Origin: an uncultured Granulosicoccus sp.
GTDB lineage: Bacteria > Pseudomonadota > Gammaproteobacteria > Granulosicoccales > Granulosicoccaceae
Length of the DNA stretch: 7,686 nucleotides
Assembly (NCBI GenBank): GCA_938016235.1
Contig: CALLPU010000298.1
Location: 1-7,686 of the forward strand
Direction: 5' to 3'
Every line of letters starts with the position of its first letter. Positions within the stretch are counted from its first letter, which is position 1. The notes beneath the pieces are model-generated. The model was not told where the DNA came from. It did not search any database and saw nothing but the letters and a program-made list of their open reading frames with translations. This document shows, in pieces, positions 1 to 6,265 of the stretch. The position numbers and the translations under genes were made by a program.

Positions 1-1
1 G

Positions 2-250
2 CTGGTAAGCCACAGTGCGCTTGCCGAAGAGCTGAAGCTGACCGCGCTCAGGGGTTACGCCTTGGATAATGAAGAGTACATAGAGGGTATGGTAGCGATG
101 GCGGTACCCATTCGGGATCGTCAGGGAAGGCTGTACGCGACTTTGTCGTTTCATGCCCCTTGCATGCGTCTACCGTTTTCAGCAGTATCTGACTTCCTGC
201 CACACCTTCAAGCAGCCAGCGACCAGCTCAGCGAATTACTCGACGAGTAA
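2..250 (+). CDS. IclR-family transcriptional regulator, C-terminal end (partial)
   Basis: The window opens inside this gene. The reading frame beginning at base 2 gives 82 residues before TAA at 248-250. The stretch RGYALDNEEYIEGMVAMAVP, followed by a hydrophobic strand (LYATLSFHAP) and a closing amphipathic helix (FLPHLQAASDQLSELL), is the typical end of the IclR effector-binding domain. In that family the 'RGYA.D..E...G...+A.P+.D..G' segment forms part of the small-molecule pocket. The N-terminal winged-helix DNA-binding domain lies outside the window. Such regulators usually control nearby catabolic or transport genes, often divergent from them. Which genes this one controls cannot be seen here, and hisC just downstream is not an obvious target. 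Family assignment is good; ligand and targets are unknown. Confidence 0.85.
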   Translation: MVSHSALAEELKLTALRGYALDNEEYIEGMVAMAVPIRDRQGRLYATLSFHAPCMRLPFSAVSDFLPHLQAASDQLSELLDE

Positions 251-291
251 ACGGGCTCGTTGGCTGGTCTGGCGCTGCCACCCCTGATTGC

Positions 292-297
292 TATAAC
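292..297 (+). promoter_or_regulatory. Possible -10 element for hisC, implying a leaderless mRNA
   Basis: TATAAC matches the sigma-70 -10 consensus at five of six positions and ends 8 bp before the hisC ATG at 306. Transcription would therefore start at about 303-306, leaving almost no 5' leader. This fits the lack of any Shine-Dalgarno-like sequence before that ATG. No good -35 hexamer is seen at 16-18 bp spacing. This is inference from one hexamer. Confidence 0.25.
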
Positions 298-305
298 TTG
301 CCTGC

Positions 306-1367
306 ATGAGTACTTTCTGGACAGACACCGTTACCCGACTCACGCCCTATGTTCCTGGTGAACAGCGTAGTGGCGAGAACATTATCAAGCTCAACACGAA
401 TGAAAATCCGTATCCTCCCACGCCTGCCGTGATGCAGGCCGTGAGTGCGCTCAGTGGTGATCAGCTGCGGCGCTATCCGGACCCGGAGAGTGTTGAACTT
501 CGCAAGGCCTTGGCGGCATACCATGGTCTGGATGTGAATCAGGTGTTTGTTGGCAATGGTTCTGACGAGATTCTGGCCCTGGCCTTTCTGGCCTATTTCA
601 CCAACAACAAGGCGCTGCAGTTTCCGGATATCAGTTATAGTTTTTATCCGGTTTACTGCGACCTTTACGGTATCGAGGCCCGCACTATCGCACTGGAAGC
701 CGACTACACCCTGGAGCTTGACCGCTTCGAGGCTAACGCCGGGGGTATCGTGTTTCCAAATCCCAACGCACCCACGGCAATAGACGTGACGCTTAGCGCC
801 ATCCGCGCATTGCTGGAGCGGCATACGCAGCAGGTCATGCTGGTTGACGAGGCTTATGCTGATTTTGGCGCACACAGTGCGATTGAGCTGATTGGTGAAT
901 TCCCCAATCTGCTGGTGAGCCACACGTTTTCAAAAGGCCGCTCGCTGGCGGGTTTGCGGCTTGGTGTAGCGTTTGGTCACCCGCAGTTGATTGAAGGTTT
1001 GCAGAGAGTCAAGAACTCGTTCAATTCCTATCCGGTTGACGCATTTGCCCAGGTTGCAGGCATCGCATCCGTTCAGGATGAGGCCTATTACAGAAGCACG
1101 GTGGATACCATAATACAAACCCGGAACCAGACCGTCACCGAACTACAACAGCGTGGATTTGAGGTGTTGCCCTCTACTGCCAATTTTGTTTTTGCCAGGG
1201 TGCCACAAACCGCTGGCGCTCAAAGCGCAACAGCACTGTTCAACACGCTCAGCGATGCAGGTGTACTGGTGCGTCACTGGCAGAAACCACGACTGGATCA
1301 GTGGTTGCGCATCTCCATCGGTACACCGGATGACATGCGTTCGCTGATGCATTGTCTGGATGCTTGA
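306..1367 (+). CDS. hisC: Histidinol-phosphate aminotransferase (HisC)
   Basis: A 353-residue fold-type I, PLP-dependent aminotransferase of normal HisC length. It is cytosolic and converts imidazole-acetol phosphate plus glutamate to L-histidinol phosphate in histidine biosynthesis. Visible motifs in order: substrate/cofactor loop LNTNENPYPP (29-38), RRYPDP (55-60), VGNGSDEIL (82-90), PNPNAPT (151-157) with the PLP-contacting Asn, VDEAY (180-184) with the PLP-pyridine Asp181, the Schiff-base lysine Lys210 in HTFSKGRSLAGLRLG, and the C-terminal substrate arginine in WLRISIG. No his-operon genes are adjacent, so this is an orphan hisC. Bacteria with such copies may use them for aromatic transamination as well. 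The ATG at 306 has no clear ribosome-binding site, but the N-terminus matches the family start. The end overlaps the next gene by 8 bp. Family certain; exact substrate preference less so. Confidence 0.95.
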   Translation: MSTFWTDTVTRLTPYVPGEQRSGENIIKLNTNENPYPPTPAVMQAVSALSGDQLRRYPDPESVELRKALAAYHGLDVNQVFVGNGSDEILALAFLAYFTNNKALQFPDISYSFYPVYCDLYGIEARTIALEADYTLELDRFEANAGGIVFPNPNAPTAIDVTLSAIRALLERHTQQVMLVDEAYADFGAHSAIELIGEFPNLLVSHTFSKGRSLAGLRLGVAFGHPQLIEGLQRVKNSFNSYPVDAFAQVAGIASVQDEAYYRSTVDTIIQTRNQTVTELQQRGFEVLPSTANFVFARVPQTAGAQSATALFNTLSDAGVLVRHWQKPRLDQWLRISIGTPDDMRSLMHCLDA

Positions 1368-2412
1368 TGTGCGATACATCGTACTGACAGTAACCTTGCT
1401 GGCGTTATCGTGCGGTGCCAGTATTGCAGAAGAGTCAGGGCCTGCAGGGTCATTGACTCTAGCCCAGGCTGCTACTGATGAGGCAACAGAGCAAGAGGAG
1501 GGGTCACTGGGTATCGTGGGCAAGGCGACGGTGTATGTAGATGATGCACAGCGCAACGCTTCCGAGCGCTTTGGTAATTTCATGGCGCAGGTGGACGGTT
1601 TTTTCAGCAATGCAGGAACCAATGAAGATGCTGTCAGCAATCAGAGCTGGGCGCGTATCCGTCTGGATGCCATCCGCCCGGGTGGTGAGTCGGCCGAAGT
1701 CAAGCCATCGTTGAAACTTCGAGTGGTGCTGCCGCAAACCGAGCGCAAGTTCAAGCTGTTGCTCAGTACAGAAGACGATGACACGGAGCAGGTAGGTGAG
1801 AATGTGGGGCGAAGTTCGAGCGCTAGCCGAGGCGACGATCAGAATGCGTCCATTGCCATTCGATTTATCCGAACGGCACGTACCAATGGGCGAGTTGATA
1901 TAGATCTGGGGATTCGACAGCGTGAAAGTGAGGTGCAGTACTTTTCGCGTTTGAACCTTGGGTACCGGGGTGAACTTGCACGTCACTGGACGGCCAGCGT
2001 CAACAACAGCTATTACTATTACAACAAGTCGGGCTTTGAAGATAAGTTGTCATTCGATTTTCGTCGTGTGCTGTTCTTTAACGATGATCTTTTCTTCAGA
2101 TCGTTTACTGAATTCAACTGGAGGAAGGGGCGCAAGGGGGCAATCATCGGTCAAACGGTGGGCCTCTACACGCAGATTGACGAATCGCGGTCACTAGCGC
2201 TGGAAATGCTGGCCGGGTACCACACAGCACTCAACGCCGGTGTGGACGATCGTTTTCGGGGCCACGAAATTCGCGTGCGCTGGCGGCATAACGTGTGGCG
2301 CCCCTGGTTCTTCTATGAATTCTGGCCTTCTGTGTCCTGGCCATCCACTAACGACTATGAAAGGTCTTACGGTGTGTTGCTGAGAATGGAAGTGGTGGTT
2401 GGTCAACGTTGA
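1360..2412 (+). CDS. Exported beta-rich protein of unknown function, probably outer membrane
   Basis: A 350-residue protein that I do not recognise as a named family. It has an N-terminal signal peptide: an Arg near the start, a hydrophobic core at about 6-17, and likely type I cleavage after Ala23 in GASIA|EE. Cys18 lies in ALSC, a poor lipobox, so a lipoprotein is less likely. Residues 24-50 are acidic and low-complexity. Residues 55-85 look helical (VYVDDAQRNASERFGNFM). From about 96 onward the chain alternates charged/polar and hydrophobic residues in short strands (ARIRLDAIRP, LKLRVVLPQTERKFKLLL) and is rich in aromatics (NNSYYYYNKSGF, WRPWFFYEFWPSVSW), as in an outer-membrane beta-barrel. 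It ends LLRMEVVVGQR rather than in the usual terminal Phe/Tyr of BAM substrates. Its ATG lies inside the end of hisC in another frame with no evident Shine-Dalgarno, so translational coupling to hisC is plausible. It is certainly coding; the localisation is inferred. Confidence 0.8.
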   Translation: MLDVRYIVLTVTLLALSCGASIAEESGPAGSLTLAQAATDEATEQEEGSLGIVGKATVYVDDAQRNASERFGNFMAQVDGFFSNAGTNEDAVSNQSWARIRLDAIRPGGESAEVKPSLKLRVVLPQTERKFKLLLSTEDDDTEQVGENVGRSSSASRGDDQNASIAIRFIRTARTNGRVDIDLGIRQRESEVQYFSRLNLGYRGELARHWTASVNNSYYYYNKSGFEDKLSFDFRRVLFFNDDLFFRSFTEFNWRKGRKGAIIGQTVGLYTQIDESRSLALEMLAGYHTALNAGVDDRFRGHEIRVRWRHNVWRPWFFYEFWPSVSWPSTNDYERSYGVLLRMEVVVGQR

Positions 2413-2548
2413 ATGTGGCGGCTGTCACTCCACCCACCTGCGCGCCTGTGCGGCTTTGGCGGGATAGGTGTACGACGCTCAGCCGGGCTGATCTGCCGGT
2501 TTCGGGTTGGCCGATCTGGTTGTTGTACCAAGGCCATTACTCGCTTTC

Positions 2549-2553
2549 GGAGG
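2549..2553 (+). promoter_or_regulatory. Ribosome-binding site deciding the start of the metallophosphoesterase
   Basis: GGAGG is a strong Shine-Dalgarno core. It lies 1 nt before an in-frame ATG (2555), which is too close to work, and 7 nt before an in-frame TTG (2561), which is ideal. This favours TTG as the start codon. An upstream GTG/TTG-type start at 2507 has no such site. Confidence 0.6.
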
Positions 2554-2560
2554 CATGAGA

Positions 2561-3226
2561 TTGAGGCTTGTTTGCATCAGTGATACACACGGTGATCACG
2601 AGAAACTGACGTTGCCTGCGGGTGACATGATTATTCATGCCGGGGATCTGACCGCTCATGGCACACGCGATGAAACGCAGGCGTTCATGCAATGGTTCGG
2701 CAGCCTGCCATTCGGGCGCAAGGTGTGTATTGCTGGCAATCACGATACGTTCATGGAGTCCGATTCTGCGCAAGCGCAGCAGTTTGCCCGTGAATCTGGC
2801 GTGCAGTTGCTTAACGATTCTGGCTGCGAATTAGACGGAGTACGATTTTGGGGATCGCCAATAACACCGCGTTTTTTCGACTGGTCTTTCATGCGAGACC
2901 CGGGAGCGCCGATAGAGGCACACTGGAATCTGATACCAAAGGCTACTGATGTATTGATCACTCATGGGCCACCACACGGTATCCTCGATCAGGTTCACCG
3001 TGGCGATGGTGTGATGGAGCACACAGGTTGCCCGTCGCTACTTGCCCGAATACGCAGCATCATGCCATCGTTGCACGTATTTGGTCACATACATGAAGGC
3101 TACGGAGTAGTGCATAGACACGGCGTGTCTTTTCACAACGTGAGTAGCATGAATGAGCACTATCGCATCAGCAATCCGGTCAGTGTGATTGAGGTGCCGG
3201 AAAACACAACAGGAGTTGTCCCATGA
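2561..3226 (+). CDS. Calcineurin-like metallophosphoesterase (MPPED/239AB-like)
   Basis: With the TTG start this is a 221-residue cytosolic protein beginning MRLVCISDTHG, the usual N-terminus of this family. The dinuclear-metal motifs of the calcineurin-like fold are all present in order: SDTH (Asp8, His10), HAGD (Asp29), GNHD (Asn60, His61), THGPPHG (His135) and GHIH (His176, His178). The segment FWGSPITPRFFDWSF (96-110) and the HGPPHGILD loop point to the subgroup related to mammalian MPPED1/2, enzymes with 2',3'-cyclic-nucleotide or other phosphodiester activity. The physiological substrate of bacterial members is not settled. No signal peptide is seen. The stop overlaps the next start (ATGA at 3223-3226), so the two genes are translationally coupled. 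The start could also be ATG 2555, adding two residues. The 148 bp upstream holds no gene and no clear promoter. Confidence 0.9.
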   Translation: MRLVCISDTHGDHEKLTLPAGDMIIHAGDLTAHGTRDETQAFMQWFGSLPFGRKVCIAGNHDTFMESDSAQAQQFARESGVQLLNDSGCELDGVRFWGSPITPRFFDWSFMRDPGAPIEAHWNLIPKATDVLITHGPPHGILDQVHRGDGVMEHTGCPSLLARIRSIMPSLHVFGHIHEGYGVVHRHGVSFHNVSSMNEHYRISNPVSVIEVPENTTGVVP

Positions 3227-3804
3227 AGAGAGTTGCCTCAGGTATTGCCATAGCATGCTTGCTTGCCGGTAGTACGCCAGTAGTTGCCCAGACCGCAGAA
3301 GACGCATCCGCTGCGTGTACGGAAGCAGCAAGACTCATTGGTGAGGAGGATTTTGTCGGTGCGTTGGACGAAGCCAAATGGTGTGTGGAGAGCCTGCAGC
3401 AAATCAAGCAACAAGCCATGTTGACCGTTTTCCCCGATACGGTAGAGAGCTTTTCAGGCGGCGAACTGGATAACCAGAGTGCAATGGGTATGACCATACT
3501 TGAGCGCACCTACAGCAGCAGCGAGGGCGATGTGAATGTGTCGCTGACCACTGGCGTCGCTGGCGGCGGATTGGCTGCGCTGGCTCAGCTGGGTATGGGC
3601 ATGGGTGCCGGATCTGGCAAGAAAATGAGAATCCAGAAGCGAACGGTGCTGGACATGAGTGACGGAGGTGAAACTCAATATATGGTTCAGCTGAAAAGTG
3701 GCGGCATGCTGAACATCACGTCAAACGACTTGAATCCGGAAGCCTTGTTGCCTTTTGTCAAGGCGTTTCCTATCGCAGAGCTGGATGACGCACTGGCGCC
3801 ATAA
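3223..3804 (+). CDS. Small exported protein of unknown function
   Basis: A 193-residue protein that I cannot name. A classic signal peptide (Lys2-Arg3, hydrophobic core at about 6-16) is probably cleaved after Ala22 (PVVA|QTAE), giving a periplasmic or secreted mature chain. Residues 26-65 form a predicted helical pair carrying the only two cysteines, Cys32 and Cys54, which could form a disulfide. Residues 67-105 are mixed, including TVFPDTVESFSGGELDNQSA. A Gly/Met/Ala-rich stretch at 111-132 (GVAGGGLAALAQLGMGMGAG) is hydrophobic but too glycine-rich to be an obvious membrane helix. The end is beta-rich with a terminal helix. The start is secure: AGGAG at 3211-3215 lies 7 nt before the ATG, and the ATG overlaps the stop of the phosphoesterase. 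A functional link with that enzyme is suggested by the coupling only. Confidence 0.85.
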   Translation: MKRVASGIAIACLLAGSTPVVAQTAEDASAACTEAARLIGEEDFVGALDEAKWCVESLQQIKQQAMLTVFPDTVESFSGGELDNQSAMGMTILERTYSSSEGDVNVSLTTGVAGGGLAALAQLGMGMGAGSGKKMRIQKRTVLDMSDGGETQYMVQLKSGGMLNITSNDLNPEALLPFVKAFPIAELDDALAP

Positions 3805-3838
3805 CCGCTGGAAAGTTTAGAGATAGTATTGCGCGCAT

Positions 3839-3868
3839 AAAAAAAGCCGCACCCTAAGTGCGGCTTTT
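3839..3868. terminator. Bidirectional rho-independent terminator between convergent genes
   Basis: AAAAGCCGCAC (3842-3852), loop CCTAA, and GTGCGGCTTTT (3858-3868) form a perfect 11-bp hairpin. On the minus strand it is followed by a seven-T run (the A run at 3839-3845), which makes a strong terminator for dsbA. On the plus strand the T run is four bases and then CC, so termination of the 193-residue exported protein gene is probably weaker. It lies midway between the two convergent stop codons. Confidence 0.92.
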
Positions 3869-3903
3869 CCAATTCAGGTGCGCCGTTGTGCAGCAGCAGG
3901 CAA

Positions 3904-4554
3904 TCAGTTGATGCCCATCGCCTGCTTTTCCATGGCAATCGTTTCATTGATGACGTCGATCATGCCGGCGTTGCCGCCGGCCAGACTGGCACTGGTTCGG
4001 TATTTGCCGTTGATCATAATGGCCGGTACACCGGTTATGCCCGCGCCCTGGGCCAGTTGAATCGAGCGATTCATCTTGGTTTGTACCGCGAAGGATTTCA
4101 TCGTCTTGATGAACTTGTCCTTGTCCATTCCCAGAGTTGCTGCAAGCTCGGCAATGTCAGACGGCTTGCGCATGCGTTTCTTCTCTTCATGAATAGCCTT
4201 GAACATGGCATTCACGAAAGGGGTTTCCTGCCCCATCAGTTGAGCGGCGTAGAAGCCTCGGGAGTGCTGTTCCCAGGACGGATTGAGTGGCGGTGCCTCT
4301 CTGACAAATGTCACGTTCTCCGGCATGTTCTCTTCCCAGGCTGCAATCGTGGGCTCGAAGGAATAGCAATGTGGGCAGCCCAGCCAGAAAAATTCCAGCA
4401 CTTCAACGGTGTCAGCTGACGCGGTATTTTGTGGAGGGTTGACCAACTCGTAACCGCCGGCAGCATTGGCAGTACCGGCTGCGCCGAATACCGTTCCCGC
4501 GGCAAGTGTGGCAGCCGCCACAGTACTCAGGAACTCGCGTCGTGTTTGAAGCAT
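3904..4554 (-). CDS. dsbA: Thiol:disulfide interchange protein DsbA, with Tat-type signal
   Basis: A 216-residue periplasmic thioredoxin-fold oxidase that introduces disulfides into exported proteins and is normally recycled by DsbB. The active site FFWLGCPHC (55-63) has the CPHC pair of DsbA, and the cis-proline loop is GITGVPAI (Pro177). The long insert between them (about 85-165) is the alpha-helical DsbA domain. The mature chain contains only the two catalytic cysteines. The N-terminus is MLQTRREFLS followed by an Ala/Gly/Thr-rich, weakly hydrophobic stretch and cleavage after TANA (Ala31). This matches the twin-arginine consensus (S/T-R-R-x-F-L), whereas E. coli DsbA uses the SRP/Sec route. 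The start at 4554 is chosen because AGGA lies 8 nt upstream and the signal peptide then begins normally; an in-frame ATG at 4608 would add 18 residues. Transcription ends at the 3839-3868 terminator. Confidence 0.95.
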   Translation of the reverse strand: MLQTRREFLSTVAAATLAAGTVFGAAGTANAAGGYELVNPPQNTASADTVEVLEFFWLGCPHCYSFEPTIAAWEENMPENVTFVREAPPLNPSWEQHSRGFYAAQLMGQETPFVNAMFKAIHEEKKRMRKPSDIAELAATLGMDKDKFIKTMKSFAVQTKMNRSIQLAQGAGITGVPAIMINGKYRTSASLAGGNAGMIDVINETIAMEKQAMGIN

Positions 4555-4626
4555 AGTGTGATTCCTCGCAAAGCATGTATTAAGACAAACTGTATCGACC
4601 CGGAGCATCGGTGTTTGTTCAACGCC

Positions 4627-4693
4627 GCTGGCTTACCGGGTACTCGTATTCAGGCGAGCGCAATTCCCGTGCCCGGTCAGGCCCTGTGCCAGC
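4627..4693. other. Nested inverted-repeat element, possible structured RNA
   Basis: Three nested complementary pairs are visible: GCTGGC (4627-4632) with GCCAGC (4688-4693), ACCGGG (4635-4640) with CCCGGT (4672-4677), and CTCG (4643-4646) with CGAG (4655-4658). The left arms are separated by 2 nt each and the right arms by 13 and 10 nt, so the fold is asymmetric. Depending on strand it could sit in the dsbA leader or be a separate small RNA. No known RNA family is recognised. Confidence 0.3.
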
Positions 4694-4719
4694 TAGCTCT
4701 ATCGCCTAGTCGCCTCCTA

Positions 4720-4739
4720 CGCAGCGCAAGTGTGCTGCG
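4720..4739. repeat. Inverted repeat, 8-bp stem with tetraloop
   Basis: CGCAGCGC (4720-4727), loop AAGT, GTGCTGCG (4732-4739). All positions pair, with one G-T wobble. There is no T run on either side, so it is not a canonical terminator. Role unknown; it may be part of a larger structure upstream of dsbA. Confidence 0.4.
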
Positions 4740-4854
4740 GCTCGGCATTGTGGCTCGACAGGGTGGCAGCATAACCGTCGTAGCTTACTGAAGCCTGAAT
4801 GGCTGCGCGACTGCCAGAGCGGGGCCTATCAAACCCCGCAAAGACTCATCTAAC

Positions 4855-4879
4855 GAGCGCCAGCATCAAGCCGGCTCTC
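4855..4879 (-). terminator. Weak candidate terminator of cytochrome c4
   Basis: Read on the minus strand, GAGAGCCGGC and GCTGGCGCTC form a 10-position stem (one mismatch and one wobble) around loop TTGAT, starting about 20 bp after the cytochrome stop codon. No continuous T run follows, so it may act as a 3' stabilising hairpin or a rho-dependent end, or may allow read-through into dsbA. A second hairpin (GCGGGG/CCCCGC, 4819-4839) lies further on. Confidence 0.35.
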
Positions 4880-4900
4880 AATCTAGGCAGTGAGTGCGGC

Positions 4901-5515
4901 TTACGGAGTTGCGTGCAAGCCAGCGATGTAGTTCGCTACGGCGTCGATTTCTTCATCCGTCATTCGTTTGGCTACGCCCCGCATCATGGCAGCGGGATCG
5001 TTTGCCCGTTCACCAGAACGGAAATACCGCAGCTGATCGGCAGTGTATTGAGCGTTCTGGCCGGAGACCACGGGCCAGACAGCGGTTGGATTACCTTCTC
5101 CCGCAGGGCCATGACAGGCAGCGCAGGCAGCCACACCGGCGGCTGTAATGCCACCGCGATAAATACTCATGCCCAGTTCCAGGTTTTCCTCTGAAGCAAC
5201 GCCCTCGATCTTGGGCATGGCACCGTAGTAGGCGGCCAGATCCTGTATGTCTTCATCCGTCAGGTTGGTGGCTTGCCCGGACATCAGTGCATTGACGCGG
5301 TTGCCATCCCGATAGTCAGTCAGCTGTTTGGCGATGTATTGAGGATGCTGCCCGGCGAGATTGGGATAGGCAGGCTGTATCGCCTTGCCATCAGCACCGT
5401 GACATGCCGAGCAGACGGCGGCTTTTGCTTGACCGGCAGCGGCGTCTCCCGCAGCCAGGACAGGATTGGCAAACCAGGCACCGATTAGTGCGGCAGCTAT
5501 GGCCCACTTGTTCAT
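4901..5515 (-). CDS. Diheme cytochrome c4
   Basis: A 204-residue periplasmic two-domain c-type cytochrome that carries electrons, typically from the bc1 complex to terminal oxidases. The signal peptide is MNKWAIAAALIGAWFANPVLAA. Domain 1 has the heme-attachment site CSACH (35-39) and a likely axial Met78 (LMSGQATNLTDEDI). Domain 2 has CAACH (131-135) and Met177 or Met178 as axial ligand (AAMMRGVAKRMTDEEI). Both domains close with the conserved 'DL/DAVAxYI' helix. Length and duplicated-domain layout match cytochrome c4. The start at 5515 is preferred over an in-frame ATG at 5551 because GGAG lies 5 nt upstream and the signal peptide then begins with Asn-Lys. It is divergent from engB and upstream of dsbA on the same strand, an arrangement also known from pseudomonads. 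Heme attachment needs a cytochrome c maturation system elsewhere. Confidence 0.94.
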   Translation of the reverse strand: MNKWAIAAALIGAWFANPVLAAGDAAAGQAKAAVCSACHGADGKAIQPAYPNLAGQHPQYIAKQLTDYRDGNRVNALMSGQATNLTDEDIQDLAAYYGAMPKIEGVASEENLELGMSIYRGGITAAGVAACAACHGPAGEGNPTAVWPVVSGQNAQYTADQLRYFRSGERANDPAAMMRGVAKRMTDEEIDAVANYIAGLHATP

Positions 5516-5547
5516 TGACACTCCAATAAATAACGTGAAATGGGACA

Positions 5548-5587
5548 TCACTCGGATAAATCGTTAATAGATCGAGTGAGTCGTTAA
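5548..5587. promoter_or_regulatory. Interleaved inverted and direct repeats between cytochrome c4 and engB
   Basis: TCACTCG (5548-5554) is the reverse complement of CGAGTGA (5573-5579). TCGTTAA occurs at 5561-5567 and again at 5581-5587, exactly 20 bp apart, i.e. about two helical turns. The repeats occupy the middle of the divergent intergenic region, where promoters for both genes must lie. A protein-binding site is plausible, but no known operator is recognised. TAAACT at 5585-5590 might be a weak -10 for engB. Confidence 0.4.
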
Positions 5588-5659
5588 ACTGTACGCAGTC
5601 GAGACCGCATGAGATCGACAAATTTTAGCAGACTGACACAAAACATAAGGGCGCTTGGC

Positions 5660-6265
5660 ATGAACACGGTGTATTTTTCGGCGCAATTCGACTCGAGTGC
5701 CAGTGATCCTTACCAATGTCCCGAGTCATTGGTCGAAGTTGCCTTCGCCGGACGTTCTAATGCGGGCAAGAGCAGTGCCATCAATACGTTGACGCGTAAC
5801 GGCAAGCTGGCGCGAACCAGCAAGACGCCGGGCCGCACACAGCTGATCAACCATTTTTCCATTGGTAATGATCGTTTTCTGGTGGATCTGCCGGGTTACG
5901 GTTACGCGCAGGTATCAAAGACCCGCCAAAAACAGTGGCAGGAAGCCATGACCCGATACCTGATTTCCCGGGACAGCCTGCGCGGCCTGGTTCTGGTCAT
6001 GGATATCCGGCATCCCCTTACCGATAGCGACTGGCAACTCATCGAACTGCAGCAACAGGGGCAAACTGACCTGCACATTCTATTGACCAAAGCTGACAAG
6101 CTATCGCGCAATCAGGTGGCCAGATCGGTAGGTCAGGTGCAGGCATCACTCGGTGAGGCGGGCATAGACGCCACCTTGCAGGATTTTTCTGCGCTGAAGA
6201 AGCAAGGAATCGACGATGTGCATGCTGTGCTGGATCACTGGCTTTTCGATAAACCATTGAGCTGA
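5660..6265 (+). CDS. engB: Ribosome-biogenesis GTPase EngB (YihA/YsxC)
   Basis: A 201-residue TRAFAC-class GTPase needed for large ribosomal subunit assembly. All G motifs are visible: G1 GRSNAGKS (31-38), G2 region TSKTPGRTQ (53-61), G3 DLPGYGYA (76-83), G4 TKADK (143-147) and G5 SALKKQG (177-183). The motif MDIRHPLTDSD (114-124) is characteristic of EngB. The start at 5660 is chosen because AAGGG lies 8 nt upstream of ATG. An upstream in-frame ATG at 5609 would add 17 residues (total 218, nearer the E. coli length) but has no good Shine-Dalgarno, so it remains possible. The gene is divergent from cytochrome c4. No convincing terminator is seen after its TGA. Confidence 0.95.
   Translation: MNTVYFSAQFDSSASDPYQCPESLVEVAFAGRSNAGKSSAINTLTRNGKLARTSKTPGRTQLINHFSIGNDRFLVDLPGYGYAQVSKTRQKQWQEAMTRYLISRDSLRGLVLVMDIRHPLTDSDWQLIELQQQGQTDLHILLTKADKLSRNQVARSVGQVQASLGEAGIDATLQDFSALKKQGIDDVHAVLDHWLFDKPLS

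Larger units (their letters stand above)
4555..4900. other. 346-bp gene-free region between dsbA and cytochrome c4
   Basis: No convincing gene is seen on either strand; the open frames here are antisense or read-through frames without ribosome-binding sites. The region must contain the dsbA promoter and leader (minus strand) and the end of the cytochrome c4 transcript, but no good -35/-10 pair could be assigned. It is rich in inverted repeats: a nested element at 4627-4693, a hairpin at 4720-4739, a GCGGGG/CCCCGC hairpin at 4819-4839 and an imperfect stem at 4855-4879. Confidence 0.6.

Noticed and set aside
1504..1986. 160-codon minus-strand frame inside the outer-membrane-like protein gene
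   Set aside because: It is antisense to a frame with a clear signal peptide and coherent protein composition, and has no ribosome-binding site or recognisable domain.
2479..2491. TCAGCC-G-GGCTGA palindrome before the metallophosphoesterase
   Set aside because: A loop of one base cannot form without opening the stem and no T run follows. It is a short GC-rich palindrome that could easily arise by chance.
4609..4900. tRNA, 4.5S or 6S RNA gene in the dsbA-cytochrome gap
   Set aside because: No T-arm-like GTTCGA motif with a cloverleaf, and no recognisable SRP or 6S core sequence, was found on either strand.
4429..5194. Long plus-strand frames across dsbA, the gap and cytochrome c4
   Set aside because: They are antisense to two well-supported genes, have no ribosome-binding sites, and give low-complexity Arg/Ser/Cys-rich translations with no domain.
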